Assembly: GCA_963805295.1 (NCBI GenBank)
Contig: CAWDTW010000068.1
Span: 61,193-125,192, forward strand
DNA length: 64,000 nucleotides
Reading direction: 5' to 3'
Source of the DNA: Roseiarcus sp963805295
Lineage (GTDB): Bacteria > Pseudomonadota > Alphaproteobacteria > Rhizobiales > Beijerinckiaceae
Part shown: piece by piece, positions 50,289 through 58,574 of the stretch
Layout of the letters: each line of letters starts with the position of its first letter
Numbering within the stretch: the first letter of the stretch is position 1
The notes under the pieces: model-generated
Told to the model about the DNA's origin: nothing
Database searches by the model: none
The model's input: the letters and a program-made list of their open reading frames with translations, nothing else
Position numbers and translations under genes: made by a program

Positions 50289-53216
50289 TCACAGACTCAA
50301 CCTACGCTCGCATTTTCGCGGGCTCACAATTGCCAGCGTTCTGACACTCACATCCATCGCGAAATGATGAGTTCGTCGCCTTGCTCCCGATCTCCATCGC
50401 GCCACCAGCGCATCCGTCAATTCCTCCAACAGCTGCGGAAGCCACACGCCAAACAAAACCTTCGCCCGGATGAGGCCGCCGCGCGCGGCGAAGTCCGGCG
50501 CGTCCATGAGGTCGTCAGTCGTCGTCTCGACATTGACGGCGAGGTGGTCGCGGATCGCGGCGAGCCAGGCCTTTTGCTCGTCGGAATAAACGCGTCCGGC
50601 CCGCTCCTCGCGGCCGAGCCAGAGGTTGAAGCGGCCGGCGACGAGGGCTGGCAACGGCTCCAGCGCCTCTGTCTCGCCAATCGCATACCTCACCAGCATG
50701 ACGATGTCGGCGAGCGTGCCGGCCGGATTGCCGCGCACCTTATCAGCCGCAAGCCGCCTGTAGGCGCGCCAGATGTCGGGCGGCTGCAACAGCCAGGGCG
50801 GGCGTCTCATCGCTTCCCGAAGATCGTCGAGAGCTTGATATGTGAGACGCCTCTGCGCATGCGGGAGCCGATAGAGGATTTGCAGCGCAACGAGTTCGTC
50901 GCGCTTGTCTTCGAGGAAGCGCTTGACCCGCTCGACCTCCTCGCCAGCCCTCTTGGCGTCCCACCCGGAGGAGGCGACGGCGTCGGTCGTGATCGTGTCG
51001 ATTCTGATGTCCGCCGCCTCCTTCACTTCGATCAGCAGGCGGCGCAGCGCCGGGTCGTCGAGAATGCGCGCCGCCTCGTCCATCGCGACGATCCTTTCTC
51101 GCTTCTGTTCGGCTTTGGGCGCGTCTTTGGGCACGCGCTGCGCGAGCGCGTCGGGGTCGATGGCGCCGAGGAGGCGCGCCGCGAGGCCGGCAAGATCGAC
51201 GCCCGCTTGCGTGGCAATCCTTCCTCGATCTCTGTCGCCGATGCGGCGGTCGAGCGCGGCGAGGCGCGCGGCAAGGGTCGCAAAGGCGTCCTCATCACGC
51301 CGGCCGGCGGCGACTTGCTCGAGGAGCTTCTCGAAGCCGATCTTGCGATCGCACTCCAGAGGCTGCGAAACCGATTTGAGGCTCTCGGTGACGCCGACCG
51401 CGTCGATCAGCACAAAGCGGGTCTTGGCGGCGTCTGGCGTCACCTCGCGCAGCTTCTCCGGCGTGATGGTGCGCGCGCCCCTGCCCTTCATCTGCTCGAA
51501 ATATTGCGACGCCTTCACGTCGCGCAGAAAGATCAGCGCCTCGATCGGCTTCACGTCGGTGCCGGTCGCGATCATGTCGACTGTCGCGGCGATGGGCGGA
51601 TTGTAGTCGTTGCGGAATTGGCGGATCAGCAGCTCGGGATCGCCGCCGTCGGCGCGATAGGTGATCTTCTTGGCGAAGTCGTTGCCCTTGCCGAACACGT
51701 CGCGCACGATGCCAACGATCTCCTCTGCGTGGTTGTCGTCCTTGGCGAAGACCAGCGTCTTGGGGACCTCGCGGCGACCGGGAAAGAGCTCGGTGAACAA
51801 GGAGTCGCGATAGGTTTCGATGACGGTGCGAATCTGGTTCGGCGCGATCACCGTGCGGTCGAGGTCGCTCGGTGCACAGCTGAAATCCTCGGCCAGCGTC
51901 TCGTAGCGCTCGGCGCGGGTGCGCTTGTCGCGGATGGGCAGATCATAGCCTGCCTTCACCGTCGCGCCGCGCTCGCCGATTTCCGTGCGGATGCGGAACA
52001 CCTCGAAGCCGACGTTGACCCCATCGACCACCGAGCGCTCGTAAGGATGTTGCGCGACGAGGTTGCGGCCGAAGAAGCCCATCGTGTGCAGCGACGGCAT
52101 CGCCGTGAGGCCGAGGATGAACGCGTCGAAATAGTCGAGCACCTGCCGCCACGTGCCGTAGATCGATCGATGGCACTCGTCGGTGACGATGAGGTCGAAG
52201 CTCTCGATCGGGAAGCAGGGATTATAGGCGACGACCTTTTCGCCTTCTTGGCCGCCGCGCTCGAACGACGAGGCCTCCTCGTCCTCCTCCGTCAACGGCG
52301 CGCCGGTCAGCGCCGCGTAGACGCGCTGGATTGTGGCAATGACGACCTGCGCGCCCTCGTCGAGCCCGGACGGCCCGAGCTTCTGGACGTTGTAAAGCTC
52401 GGCGAAGGAGCGGCCCGTCCCCGGCGGCCGATAGGCGAGAGATTCGTCGCGCGCCTGGCGCACGAGATTGGCGCGATCGGCGAGAAAGAGGATGCGGCGG
52501 AAGCCCGCGTGCGCAAGTAGCCGGTGGGACAGCGTCGCAGCCGCGTAAGTCTTGCCTGCGCCGGTCGCCATCTGCACCAGCGCGCGCGGATGGTTTTGCG
52601 CCAGCGATCCCTCAACGCCGTTCACGGCCTTGATCTGACAGGCGCGTAAGCCCTCCGCATTGAGCGGCGGCATCGCCTGGAGGCGCCGGCGCAGGGTCGT
52701 GGGCTCTCTCAGCCAGCGCGCGAGCGTCTCCGGGCGATGAAAAGCGAAGACCCGGCGCGAGACCGGCGCGGGATCGGCGTGGTCGCGAAACAGGATTTCG
52801 GTCGGCGACGCGACATATTCAAAGCGGACCTGTCCCGCCTTGCGAACCAGATAGTCCGGCGCTCCCGCCATGTAGCGTTCGGCCTGCTCGGAAAAACCCG
52901 ACAGGGTCGTTCCTTCCGGCTTTGCTTCGATGACGCCACAAAGCCGGCAATCGACGAACAGCGCGTAATCGACCGGCCCGGAATCGGTCTGGAATTCACG
53001 CACAGCGACGCCTTGCGCGGCGCCGACGTTCATCTCGGACCGGCTCTGCACGACCCAGCCGCAAACGCCCAAGTTCCGATCGATCGCCGCGCGGGCGATG
53101 TCCTCGGGATGAAAGGCGCTGTTGGTCACAGGGTCGGCATCGATTCGCGCGGTTGGAAAGGAGAAGGAAATCTCTCGTACGCCGAGCGGAAATACAAGTC
53201 GCCCGTCTGACGGCAT
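50289..53216 (-). CDS. hsdR: type I restriction enzyme endonuclease subunit HsdR
   Basis: A 975-residue HsdR. The N-terminal PD-(D/E)xK nuclease shows VDYALFVDCRLCGVIEAKPEG (Asp, then ExK). The DEAD-like translocase has ALVQMATGAGKTYAAATL (Walker A), DLIVTDECHRSIYGTWRQVL (DECH), ILGLTAMPS, LVFAKDDNHAEEIV, TVDMIATGTDVKPIEALIFL and FEQMKGRGARTITPEKL. A C-terminal helical region follows. It is the first gene of the operon hsdR-hsdS-small protein-ImmA/IrrE-hsdM. The ATG at 53216 lacks a clear ribosome site; GTG 53129 is an alternative that would begin closer to the usual family N-terminus. Intact. Confidence 0.93.
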   Translation of the reverse strand: MPSDGRLVFPLGVREISFSFPTARIDADPVTNSAFHPEDIARAAIDRNLGVCGWVVQSRSEMNVGAAQGVAVREFQTDSGPVDYALFVDCRLCGVIEAKPEGTTLSGFSEQAERYMAGAPDYLVRKAGQVRFEYVASPTEILFRDHADPAPVSRRVFAFHRPETLARWLREPTTLRRRLQAMPPLNAEGLRACQIKAVNGVEGSLAQNHPRALVQMATGAGKTYAAATLSHRLLAHAGFRRILFLADRANLVRQARDESLAYRPPGTGRSFAELYNVQKLGPSGLDEGAQVVIATIQRVYAALTGAPLTEEDEEASSFERGGQEGEKVVAYNPCFPIESFDLIVTDECHRSIYGTWRQVLDYFDAFILGLTAMPSLHTMGFFGRNLVAQHPYERSVVDGVNVGFEVFRIRTEIGERGATVKAGYDLPIRDKRTRAERYETLAEDFSCAPSDLDRTVIAPNQIRTVIETYRDSLFTELFPGRREVPKTLVFAKDDNHAEEIVGIVRDVFGKGNDFAKKITYRADGGDPELLIRQFRNDYNPPIAATVDMIATGTDVKPIEALIFLRDVKASQYFEQMKGRGARTITPEKLREVTPDAAKTRFVLIDAVGVTESLKSVSQPLECDRKIGFEKLLEQVAAGRRDEDAFATLAARLAALDRRIGDRDRGRIATQAGVDLAGLAARLLGAIDPDALAQRVPKDAPKAEQKRERIVAMDEAARILDDPALRRLLIEVKEAADIRIDTITTDAVASSGWDAKRAGEEVERVKRFLEDKRDELVALQILYRLPHAQRRLTYQALDDLREAMRRPPWLLQPPDIWRAYRRLAADKVRGNPAGTLADIVMLVRYAIGETEALEPLPALVAGRFNLWLGREERAGRVYSDEQKAWLAAIRDHLAVNVETTTDDLMDAPDFAARGGLIRAKVLFGVWLPQLLEELTDALVARWRSGARRRTHHFAMDVSVRTLAIVSPRKCERRLSL

Positions 53217-53333
53217 TGTTGTCAGCGGAACGACGCAATGCAGGACAACAGCCGCCGCCCTACGATCTTCTGGATTGCTTCGTCGCTTGCGCTCCTCGCA
53301 ATGACGCTAACGTCGGCGTTTACTGACACTCGC

Positions 53334-53740
53334 TCAAACGCCGCCTTCCCGAAACGGATTGACGACGGCGCAGCCGCCGAACCGGCGGCCGTCCTGCAGA
53401 TCCTCGCTGTAGAGCCGGTCGCAGCCGGCCTCGATCGCGGCGGCGACGATGAGCGCGTCGTAGACGCCGATTCCGCTGTCGCGCGCGAGGGCGATCGCCG
53501 CTCGATGCGTAACGAGGGTGAGCGGCGGGATCGTCTCGAACCAACTCTCCACGACCGCCAGGGCCGCTTCGATCCGCGACCATTCCTGCCGCTGCTTTTT
53601 CGAAGGACGTTGGCGAACTCGTTGACGACCTGCACGCTGATCACACCGCCCAACGCAAGGACGCCCTGCGCCGTGTCCCGCTTCGGTTCGCGACTGGCGA
53701 ACGCATAGACGAGGATGTTCGTGTCGAAGAAAGCGGTCAC
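53334..53740 (-). pseudogene. vapC: VapC-type PIN toxin, one frameshift (unit 1)
   Basis: GTG start at 53740 overlapping the antitoxin stop. MTAFFDTNILVYAFASREPK and VQVVNEFANVLRK give the first acidic residues. At about 53595 the sequence has five A (CGAAAAAGCAG) where six are needed; the continuing frame reads QRQEWSRIEAALAVVESWFE, ARDSGIGVYDALIVAAAIEA, SEDLQDGRR and ends REGGV-stop. All PIN residues are present across both frames. A homopolymer indel is the likeliest cause. Confidence 0.78.
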
Positions 53741-53967
53741 CGCTCGTTCGCTTCGTCGCGGTCGAATTTGTAGTCGGGCGGCAGTTCGAACCGGAACTGC
53801 TTCAGAGCCTCGAGGAACTCCTCGCGTCTGTCGCGTTTGGAAATCTCGCAGCGCCGATCGCCGGTCGCGACGATCTCGAGCTCGTCGCCGGATTTCAGCT
53901 TCATGGCGGCCACAAGTTCCTTGGGGAGCCGGACCGCGAGGCTGTTCCCCCATTTCGAGACACGCAT
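53737..53967 (-). CDS. vapB: AbrB/MazE-type antitoxin VapB (unit 1)
   Basis: A 76-residue swapped-hairpin AbrB protein: MRVSKWGNSLAVRLPKELVA (DNA-binding strands), LKSGDELEIVATGDRRCEIS, then a C-terminal toxin-binding arm FELPPDYKFDRDEANER. The ATG at 53967 is the family start; the upstream frame extension is not conserved. It overlaps vapC by four bases (GTGA). A GATATC pair with an 8-bp gap lies 33 bp upstream. Confidence 0.87.
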   Translation of the reverse strand: MRVSKWGNSLAVRLPKELVAAMKLKSGDELEIVATGDRRCEISKRDRREEFLEALKQFRFELPPDYKFDRDEANER

Positions 53968-54000
53968 GAACGTCCTCCAATGATAGCCATGGTCTGCCAC

Positions 54001-54020
54001 GATATCATGAGCAAGATATC
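54001..54020. promoter_or_regulatory. GATATC-N8-GATATC operator candidate, unit 1
   Basis: GATATCATGAGCAAGATATC. The two boxes are separated by 8 bp and lie just upstream of vapB (start 53967). One of five such pairs in the cluster. Confidence 0.62.
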
Positions 54021-54063
54021 ACGCGACTTCAAGCTTTTCCCCAACAAGAGCCTCGCGAACCGC

Positions 54064-54471
54064 TCATGCCGCCCAGTCCATGACCAATAGCCCGGGCACG
54101 CGCTCGAATTCGCGTGTATTCGCGGTCACCAGCGTTGCGCCGCGCCTGCGCGCCTGGGCGGCGATCAGCGTGTCATAGGCGCCGATCGGCGCTCCGTTCG
54201 CTTCCAGGTGCGCGCGAATCTCCCCAGCGTGGGCGGCGTCCTCGGCGTCGAAGGCGGCCACGGAAATGCCGCGTGCGAGAAAAAGGTCGAGTTGACGGTC
54301 GGATGCGGCGCGGCGATGACTCTTGGCGTGGCCGTACCGCATCTCGAATAGGCAAATGGCGGGAAGCACGATCGGCGCGCCGAGCGCCATCTGCGCCTCG
54401 AAACGATCGCGGACTGTCGGATTTCGCCGGTTGATGAGGCTGATAACGACGTTGGTGTCGAGGCAGATCAT
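54064..54471 (-). CDS. vapC: VapC-type PIN toxin (unit 2)
   Basis: An intact 135-residue PIN protein: MICLDTNVVISLINRRNPTV with Asp5, PAICLFEMRYGHAKSHRRAA with Glu43, GAPIGAYDTLIAAQARRRGA and TANTREFERVPGLLVMDWAA. These are the four acidic positions of VapC ribonucleases of the FitB-like branch. It overlaps its antitoxin (ATGA). The only complete toxin in this cluster as the sequence stands. Confidence 0.9.
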   Translation of the reverse strand: MICLDTNVVISLINRRNPTVRDRFEAQMALGAPIVLPAICLFEMRYGHAKSHRRAASDRQLDLFLARGISVAAFDAEDAAHAGEIRAHLEANGAPIGAYDTLIAAQARRRGATLVTANTREFERVPGLLVMDWAA

Positions 54472-54731
54472 TCTTCGAAGAACTTGCGCGGATCGGGTGA
54501 CGCTGGCGGGTCCTCCGGCGGGCCGTCGCGAAACAAATCCTCGCCGCCCAAGGCGTCGATCTTCGCCCAGAACGCCTGCGCGTCGAATGGCGGTTTGTCG
54601 TGGATCGGCTCCAGGATTACCTTGTCCCCGACCTTGCTCACCCGCACCTCCTTGCCGGGCAAGCGAAACTCCTTCGGCAGACGCACGGCCTGGCTGCGCC
54701 CATGCATGAATATTTTCGCGGTGGCGGTCAC
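54468..54731 (-). CDS. vapB: VapB-type antitoxin of the AKIFMHGRSQAV class (unit 2)
   Basis: About 87 residues from a GTG start (54731): MTATAKIFMHGRSQAVRLPK, EFRLPGKEVRVSKVGDKVIL, EPIHDKPPFDAQAFWAKIDA and a C-terminal arm ending SPDPRKFFEE. The AKxFxxGRSQAVRLP motif is diagnostic of this VapB class. The longer ORF upstream is not conserved. A GATATC pair with an 11-bp gap lies 29 bp upstream. Confidence 0.88.
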   Translation of the reverse strand: MTATAKIFMHGRSQAVRLPKEFRLPGKEVRVSKVGDKVILEPIHDKPPFDAQAFWAKIDALGGEDLFRDGPPEDPPASPDPRKFFEE

Positions 54732-54760
54732 TTTAAGCGCTCTCCTCCCGCTGGCGAGGC

Positions 54761-54783
54761 GATATCTACCAGAGATAGATATC
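54761..54783. promoter_or_regulatory. GATATC-N11-GATATC operator candidate, unit 2
   Basis: GATATC at 54761-54766 and 54778-54783, separated by 11 bp, upstream of the vapB start at 54731. The wider spacing matches unit 5, the other VapB of the same class. Confidence 0.62.
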
Positions 54784-54822
54784 ACGTCGCCGGCGCGCCC
54801 GTCAAGCCGCGTGACTTTGCTG

Positions 54823-55053
54823 TCAACGTTCGTTGGCTTCTTCGCGGTCGAACTTGTAATCGGCGGGCAGAGGGATCCACATCGACGCCAGCCGCTCCAG
54901 CGCCTGCTCACGCCGCCGGTCCTTCTCGATCGAGATCGCGCGGGCCGCCGCCTGGACAAGGTTCACTTCGTCGCCCACGCTGAGGCCCATGTCGTCCACA
55001 ATCTTCTTGGGCAACCGGAGCGCGAGGCTGTTGCCCCATTTCGCCACGCGCAT
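54823..55053 (-). CDS. orphan AbrB/MazE-type antitoxin (unit 3)
   Basis: A 76-residue protein: MRVAKWGNSLALRLPKKIVD, DMGLSVGDEVNLVQAAARAI, and the arm MWIPLPADYKFDREEANER, a clear paralogue of unit 1. Downstream, where a PIN toxin should begin, the sequence has no PIN features and reaches the unit 2 operator within about 40 bases, so the toxin gene was deleted. A solitary antitoxin may survive as a repressor of the related boxes or as an anti-addiction gene. Confidence 0.82.
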   Translation of the reverse strand: MRVAKWGNSLALRLPKKIVDDMGLSVGDEVNLVQAAARAISIEKDRRREQALERLASMWIPLPADYKFDREEANER

Positions 55054-55081
55054 GATATCAAGACCCTATCGCAAGTCGGCG

Positions 55082-55101
55082 GATATCATATGGATGATAT
55101 C
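55082..55101. promoter_or_regulatory. GATATC-N8-GATATC operator candidate, unit 3
   Basis: GATATC at 55082-55087 and 55096-55101 with an 8-bp gap, 28 bp upstream of the unit 3 start; a third GATATC (55054-55059) touches the start codon. Confidence 0.6.
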
Positions 55102-55259
55102 ACCAAGGCGCAGGGCCATTTCGCAGACTCGCGGAACCGCCGCAGTCTCAACTCTGATCACAGCGCGAGGCGTCCGCCCGGAGGCGAGCGACAGTTCCTG
55201 CCGCGCGGTTGCGCGGACGTGCGCGTTCGCATCCCGGAGAGCCGTCAGCCCTCTTCAGC

Positions 55260-55475
55260 TCATTCGCGTTCGGATCGCGCCTGCGCCGACGGCTTGCTCG
55301 CCCTCGACGCCGGCCTCCGCGCCGCCCGTTCGCGGCGTCGGCCCTTGTCGATCGAGAGCGTTCCGTCGACCGTCTGAACGACGCGCAGTTCGTCCCCCGC
55401 GCGAAGTCCCATGTCCTCCACGATCTGCTTGGGCAACCGAACGCCGAGACTGTTTCCCCATTTTGTGACGCGCAT
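55260..55475 (-). pseudogene. degenerate AbrB/MazE-type antitoxin (unit 4)
   Basis: MRVTKWGNSLGVRLPKQIVE and DMGLRAGDELRVVQTVDGTL align with units 1 and 3. The C-terminal arm is frameshifted: another frame contains RDPNANEL where the family has FDRDEANER. No toxin follows. An ATG at 55475 is used; GAGCTC precedes it. Confidence 0.7.
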
Positions 55476-55501
55476 GAGCTCCACCCTATCACGGCAGTGC
55501 G

Positions 55502-55521
55502 GATATCATAGGTATGATATC
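55502..55521. promoter_or_regulatory. GATATC-N8-GATATC operator candidate, unit 4
   Basis: GATATCATAGGTATGATATC: boxes separated by 8 bp, 26 bp upstream of the unit 4 antitoxin start. Confidence 0.6.
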
Positions 55522-55599
55522 GCCGAAGCGCAAGGCCCGTGCGACGCTTTCGGGCCGAGGCCGGGCCTCGACCGCATCGCGGCAGCGCCTCGCCGCAGT

Positions 55600-55860
55600 C
55601 ATGTCCCCCAATCCGTCACCAAGAGCCCCGGCACGCGCTCGTGTTCGTGGTGACGAGCGTCGCGCCGCGCCGGCGCGCCTGGGCGGCGATGAGCGTGTCA
55701 TTGACGCCGCGATCGGCGTTCCCTTCGCCGGCGCCATCAGCCGGGTTCCCGCGGCGAGTTCCGCCTCCAACCGTTCGGCGATTTTCGGCCGCCGCAGGTT
55801 CATGGTGAAAATAACGACGTTCGTGTCAAGGCAGAGAACATGGACGCCGTCAATCAAACG
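55600..55860 (-). pseudogene. VapC-type PIN toxin remnant (unit 5)
   Basis: Reads VLCLDTNVVIFTMNLRRPKI, AERLEAELAAGTRLMAPA; then an internal deletion removes the middle of the PIN fold, and a second frame gives NDTLIAAQARRRGATLVTTN with ERVPGLLVTDWG at the end. About 60 residues are missing relative to unit 2, including the Glu43 region. Non-functional. Confidence 0.7.
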
Positions 55861-56107
55861 AAATCCCGTCATCGGGCAGGACCGGAATCTCTTCGGGCAG
55901 GCCGTCAGGATAAAAGTCGCGGGCGCCGCGGGTGTCGAGCTTGGCGCGCCAAGCCTTGACGTCGAACGGCGGATTTTCGATCGGCTCCAGAATCACTTTG
56001 TCGCCGACCTCGCTCACCCGCGCTTCCTTGCCGGCGAGGCGGAACTCCTTCGGCAGCATCACCGCCTGGCTGCGGCCGTGCATGAAGATCTTTGCGGTCT
56101 TGGACAC
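55850..56107 (-). CDS. vapB: VapB-type antitoxin of the AKIFMHGRSQAV class (unit 5)
   Basis: About 85 residues from GTG 56107: MSKTAKIFMHGRSQAVMLPK, EFRLAGKEARVSEVGDKVIL, EPIENPPFDVKAWRAKLDTR and arm ending PVLPDDGISFD. Same class as unit 2. Its toxin is the remnant at 55600-55860, so it is functionally orphaned. A GATATC pair with an 11-bp gap lies 23 bp upstream. Confidence 0.82.
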   Translation of the reverse strand: MSKTAKIFMHGRSQAVMLPKEFRLAGKEARVSEVGDKVILEPIENPPFDVKAWRAKLDTRGARDFYPDGLPEEIPVLPDDGISFD

Positions 56108-56130
56108 GAGCGAGCTCTCCTGTCGGAGGT

Positions 56131-56153
56131 GATATCTATCAATAGTGGATATC
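56131..56153. promoter_or_regulatory. GATATC-N11-GATATC operator candidate, unit 5
   Basis: GATATC at 56131-56136 and 56148-56153, separated by 11 bp like unit 2. Confidence 0.62.
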
Positions 56154-56256
56154 ACACTGTCGACGGGCCGTCACGCGCTTCGAACGAAGCCGGTCCCTCA
56201 CGCTCCACTGGCCTGCCTTTCAATTCGACGCTAGCGCAACTTCCGCACTTTTCATG

Positions 56257-56351
56257 GCAGCCAACCAGCGCCCGGGGGGCGCGCCATTATGCGTGAAAAT
56301 GACGGGGGCGGGCCGCACGACGCCAATTCCTCAGAGCTATTTTCATGGCAG
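56257..56351 (+). repeat. 95-bp direct repeat, left copy
   Basis: Runs from GCAGCCAACCAGCGCCCGGG to TATTTTCATGGCAG and recurs at 58419-58513 in the same orientation without visible difference. The two copies bracket the IS1634 element. The segment contains one complete short hairpin repeat and the start of a second. Confidence 0.8.
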
Positions 56352-56383
56352 AGTACTTTTATTTCAATAAGATAGGACATTTG

Positions 56384-58241
56384 TTAGTCACTATGGACTG
56401 GGGTCCATGTCTGTTGCGGCTTCATGATGCGCGGTGAGAGGTCGAGGCAGCGGTAGAGGTCGAGGACGTCGGGCTCCGGGGTTGCGGCCTTGCGGATGCG
56501 CAGGCAGGAGCCGTCGTCGGCTGGCAGGACGATGGTGCAGATTTGGTGGCTCTCGAGGGTGTCGCGCACGGTCGGCCAGGAGGAATGGATGCCCTGGTCG
56601 AGCAAAGTCCTCTCGATGGCGATCAACAGATGGTAGGCGAGCACGCAGAGAAAGATGTGGGCTTCGGTGCGGCGCTTGGTGTGATGGAAGATCGGCCGCT
56701 CGGCGAGCGGCGATTTCATATCGCGGAAGGCGTTCTCGGCGCGGGTCAGCAGGATGTAGATGCGCCAGAGCTCGTCGCCTGAGAGATCGTTGCGATCGGT
56801 CTTGATCGGATAGCATCCGTCGAGCCGTTCGGCCTTGGCATACTTGTCGGCATTGAACTGGGCTTGGAGGGTCGCGGTCTGCGCGTCGTAGGAGAGATCG
56901 AAGTAGCGCGCGACGCGGGGGTAGCGCTCCTTCAAGCGTCCGATCGCCTGGTTGACCTTCTCGGCCTTGACCAGTTTTTTCTCGGCGACGCGCTTGGCGA
57001 GCCTGTCGAGATCCGCGCGCAGCCGCCCGTCCTGCTTGGTGCGGATGGCGCGGTCCTTGGCGATGCGCTGCTCGCTGCGGCACAGCGCGTAGGTCTTTTC
57101 GCCGTCGACGCGGGTCTTGATCTCGATCGTGGTCTTCTTCTGCGCCGGGTTGAGCGGCGAAGGCTGGCGCAGCACCGGGGCGAAGCCGTCGGTGTCCTCG
57201 AGGTCGGCCAGCCAGCGGTCACGCTCGGGCTGGCGGCTGGCGACGACATAGTGCAGCTTGCGGTCCGTGATCTCGGCGAGGTTGTCGTCGAAGGCCATGC
57301 CGCGGTCGACCACCACGGTTGCGCCTTGCCGCAGGCCGGCGCGCTCGGCGAGGCGATCGAGCATGGCGGCAAGCGTCGTGCGGTCCTGGGTGTTGCCGGC
57401 GAACACCTCGTGGGTGATCGGAAAGCCCTCCCGGCTAACCACGAGGCCGACCACGACCTGCTTGCAGTCGGCGCGGTGATCGCGTGAGGAGCCGCGCTTG
57501 GCCTTGCCGTTGCGGGCGCACTCGCCCTCGAAGTAGGTCGAGGTGAGATCGTAGAGATAGATCGTTGCGTCGAGATTGAACAGGCTGCGCTCGCGCGCAA
57601 CCCGCGCCGCCTCAATGGCGGCGCTGGTTGCGGATAAAGCTTGTCGAGCACCCCGTAGAGCGGGTCTTCCGTCAACCCACCGAAGTCGACGCCGAGAATG
57701 TCGGCGAGTGCGGTGTGCCGGATCCAATCCGGCATGGCGTGTTCGGAGCACGGCGCGATCAAGCGATTGAGCGCCATCGCACAGGCCAGCCGTTGCGCGG
57801 TGGCGGACAGCCCGCAGTCGCGCAGAATGCGGTCGAGGCCGAGGCGCTGCCGAACTGATGGCCGACGTGGACCGGGCCGGCTTCACGGTGGCGCTCGATG
57901 GTGACGCGCGAGGGATCGACCTTGATCAACGCCCCGCGGGCCGTCCGCGACAACGACGGCGCCGGCGTAACCTCGCCGCGGTCGGCGCGTCTTGCCCGCA
58001 CCCGCCGGACAATGTCGGCGACTTCGCCATCAGCGGCATCGAGCAGATCGTCTTGGCCGACCAGCGCATCTTCGATCTTGCGCGCCAGCTTGAGCCATTC
58101 CGCGCCCGGTCGCGGGCTCAGGTCGCCGAGCGAGCAGACCGTCTTCTGGCGCGGGCCTTTGGCGGTGTGGACGGACTCCACCAGCACATAATTGGCGTAC
58201 GTCTTGCCCTTGTACCCCCGAATCGACTTGCGGATGTACAT
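56384..58241 (-). pseudogene. IS1634-family transposase with frameshifts
   Basis: N-terminus at 58241: MYIRKSIRGYKGKTYANYVL, VESVHTAKGPRQKTVCSLGD. A short middle frame gives MPDWIRHTALADILGVDFGG and LYGVLDKLYPQ. The long C-terminal frame has LFNLDATIYLYDLTSTYFEG, VVGLVVSREGFPITHEVFAG, VVVDRGMAFDDNLAEITDRK, RAENAFRDMKSPLAERPIFH and FLCVLAYHLLIAIERTLLDQ. This is IS1634 by all motifs, but frame changes near 57830 and 57615 break it. CACTAT motifs near 56389 and 58299 may mark the ends. Confidence 0.82.
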
Positions 58242-58418
58242 AGCCCGCTAACTATCACAGAAGCGCCGCGAATGCAAGGGATAGGCAGCATATTGTAGTC
58301 ACTATATTGAAACCGCGCGCGCCGCCCTCCACGCGCCTCAGGCATTTCCAATGACTTAGCTATCCTTGTGAGCTCGCCCGACGGAAAAATCAGTCGCCCA
58401 CGCCGGAAGTTGGGCTAA

Positions 58419-58513
58419 GCAGCCAACCAGCGCCCGGGGGGCGCGCCATTATGCGTGAAAATGACGGGGGCGGGCCGCACGACGCCAATTCCTCAGAGCT
58501 ATTTTCATGGCAG
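58419..58513 (+). repeat. 95-bp direct repeat, right copy
   Basis: Same sequence and orientation as 56257-56351. At its right end it merges into the complete short hairpin repeat at 58500-58553. Confidence 0.8.
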
Positions 58514-58553
58514 CCAACCAGCGCCTGCGGCGCACCATTATGAATGAAAATGC
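58500..58553. repeat. short MITE-like hairpin repeat, best-preserved copy
   Basis: TATTTTCATGGCAGCCAACC, then a CAGCGCC/GGCGC inner hairpin, then CCATTATGAATGAAAATG. The ATTTTCAT and ATGAATGAAAAT ends are inverted. The first 13 bases ATTTTCATGGCAG equal the end of the IS630 element at 61159. Confidence 0.65.
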
Positions 58554-58574
58554 TGGCGGCGCGGGCCGATTTGT

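Noticed and set aside
53222..53333. Coding extension of the unit 1 toxin frame
   Set aside because: The open frame continues only because of the frameshift; the true toxin ends at 53334. The stretch carries a generic GATTGCTTCGTCGCTTGCGC repeat-like sequence.
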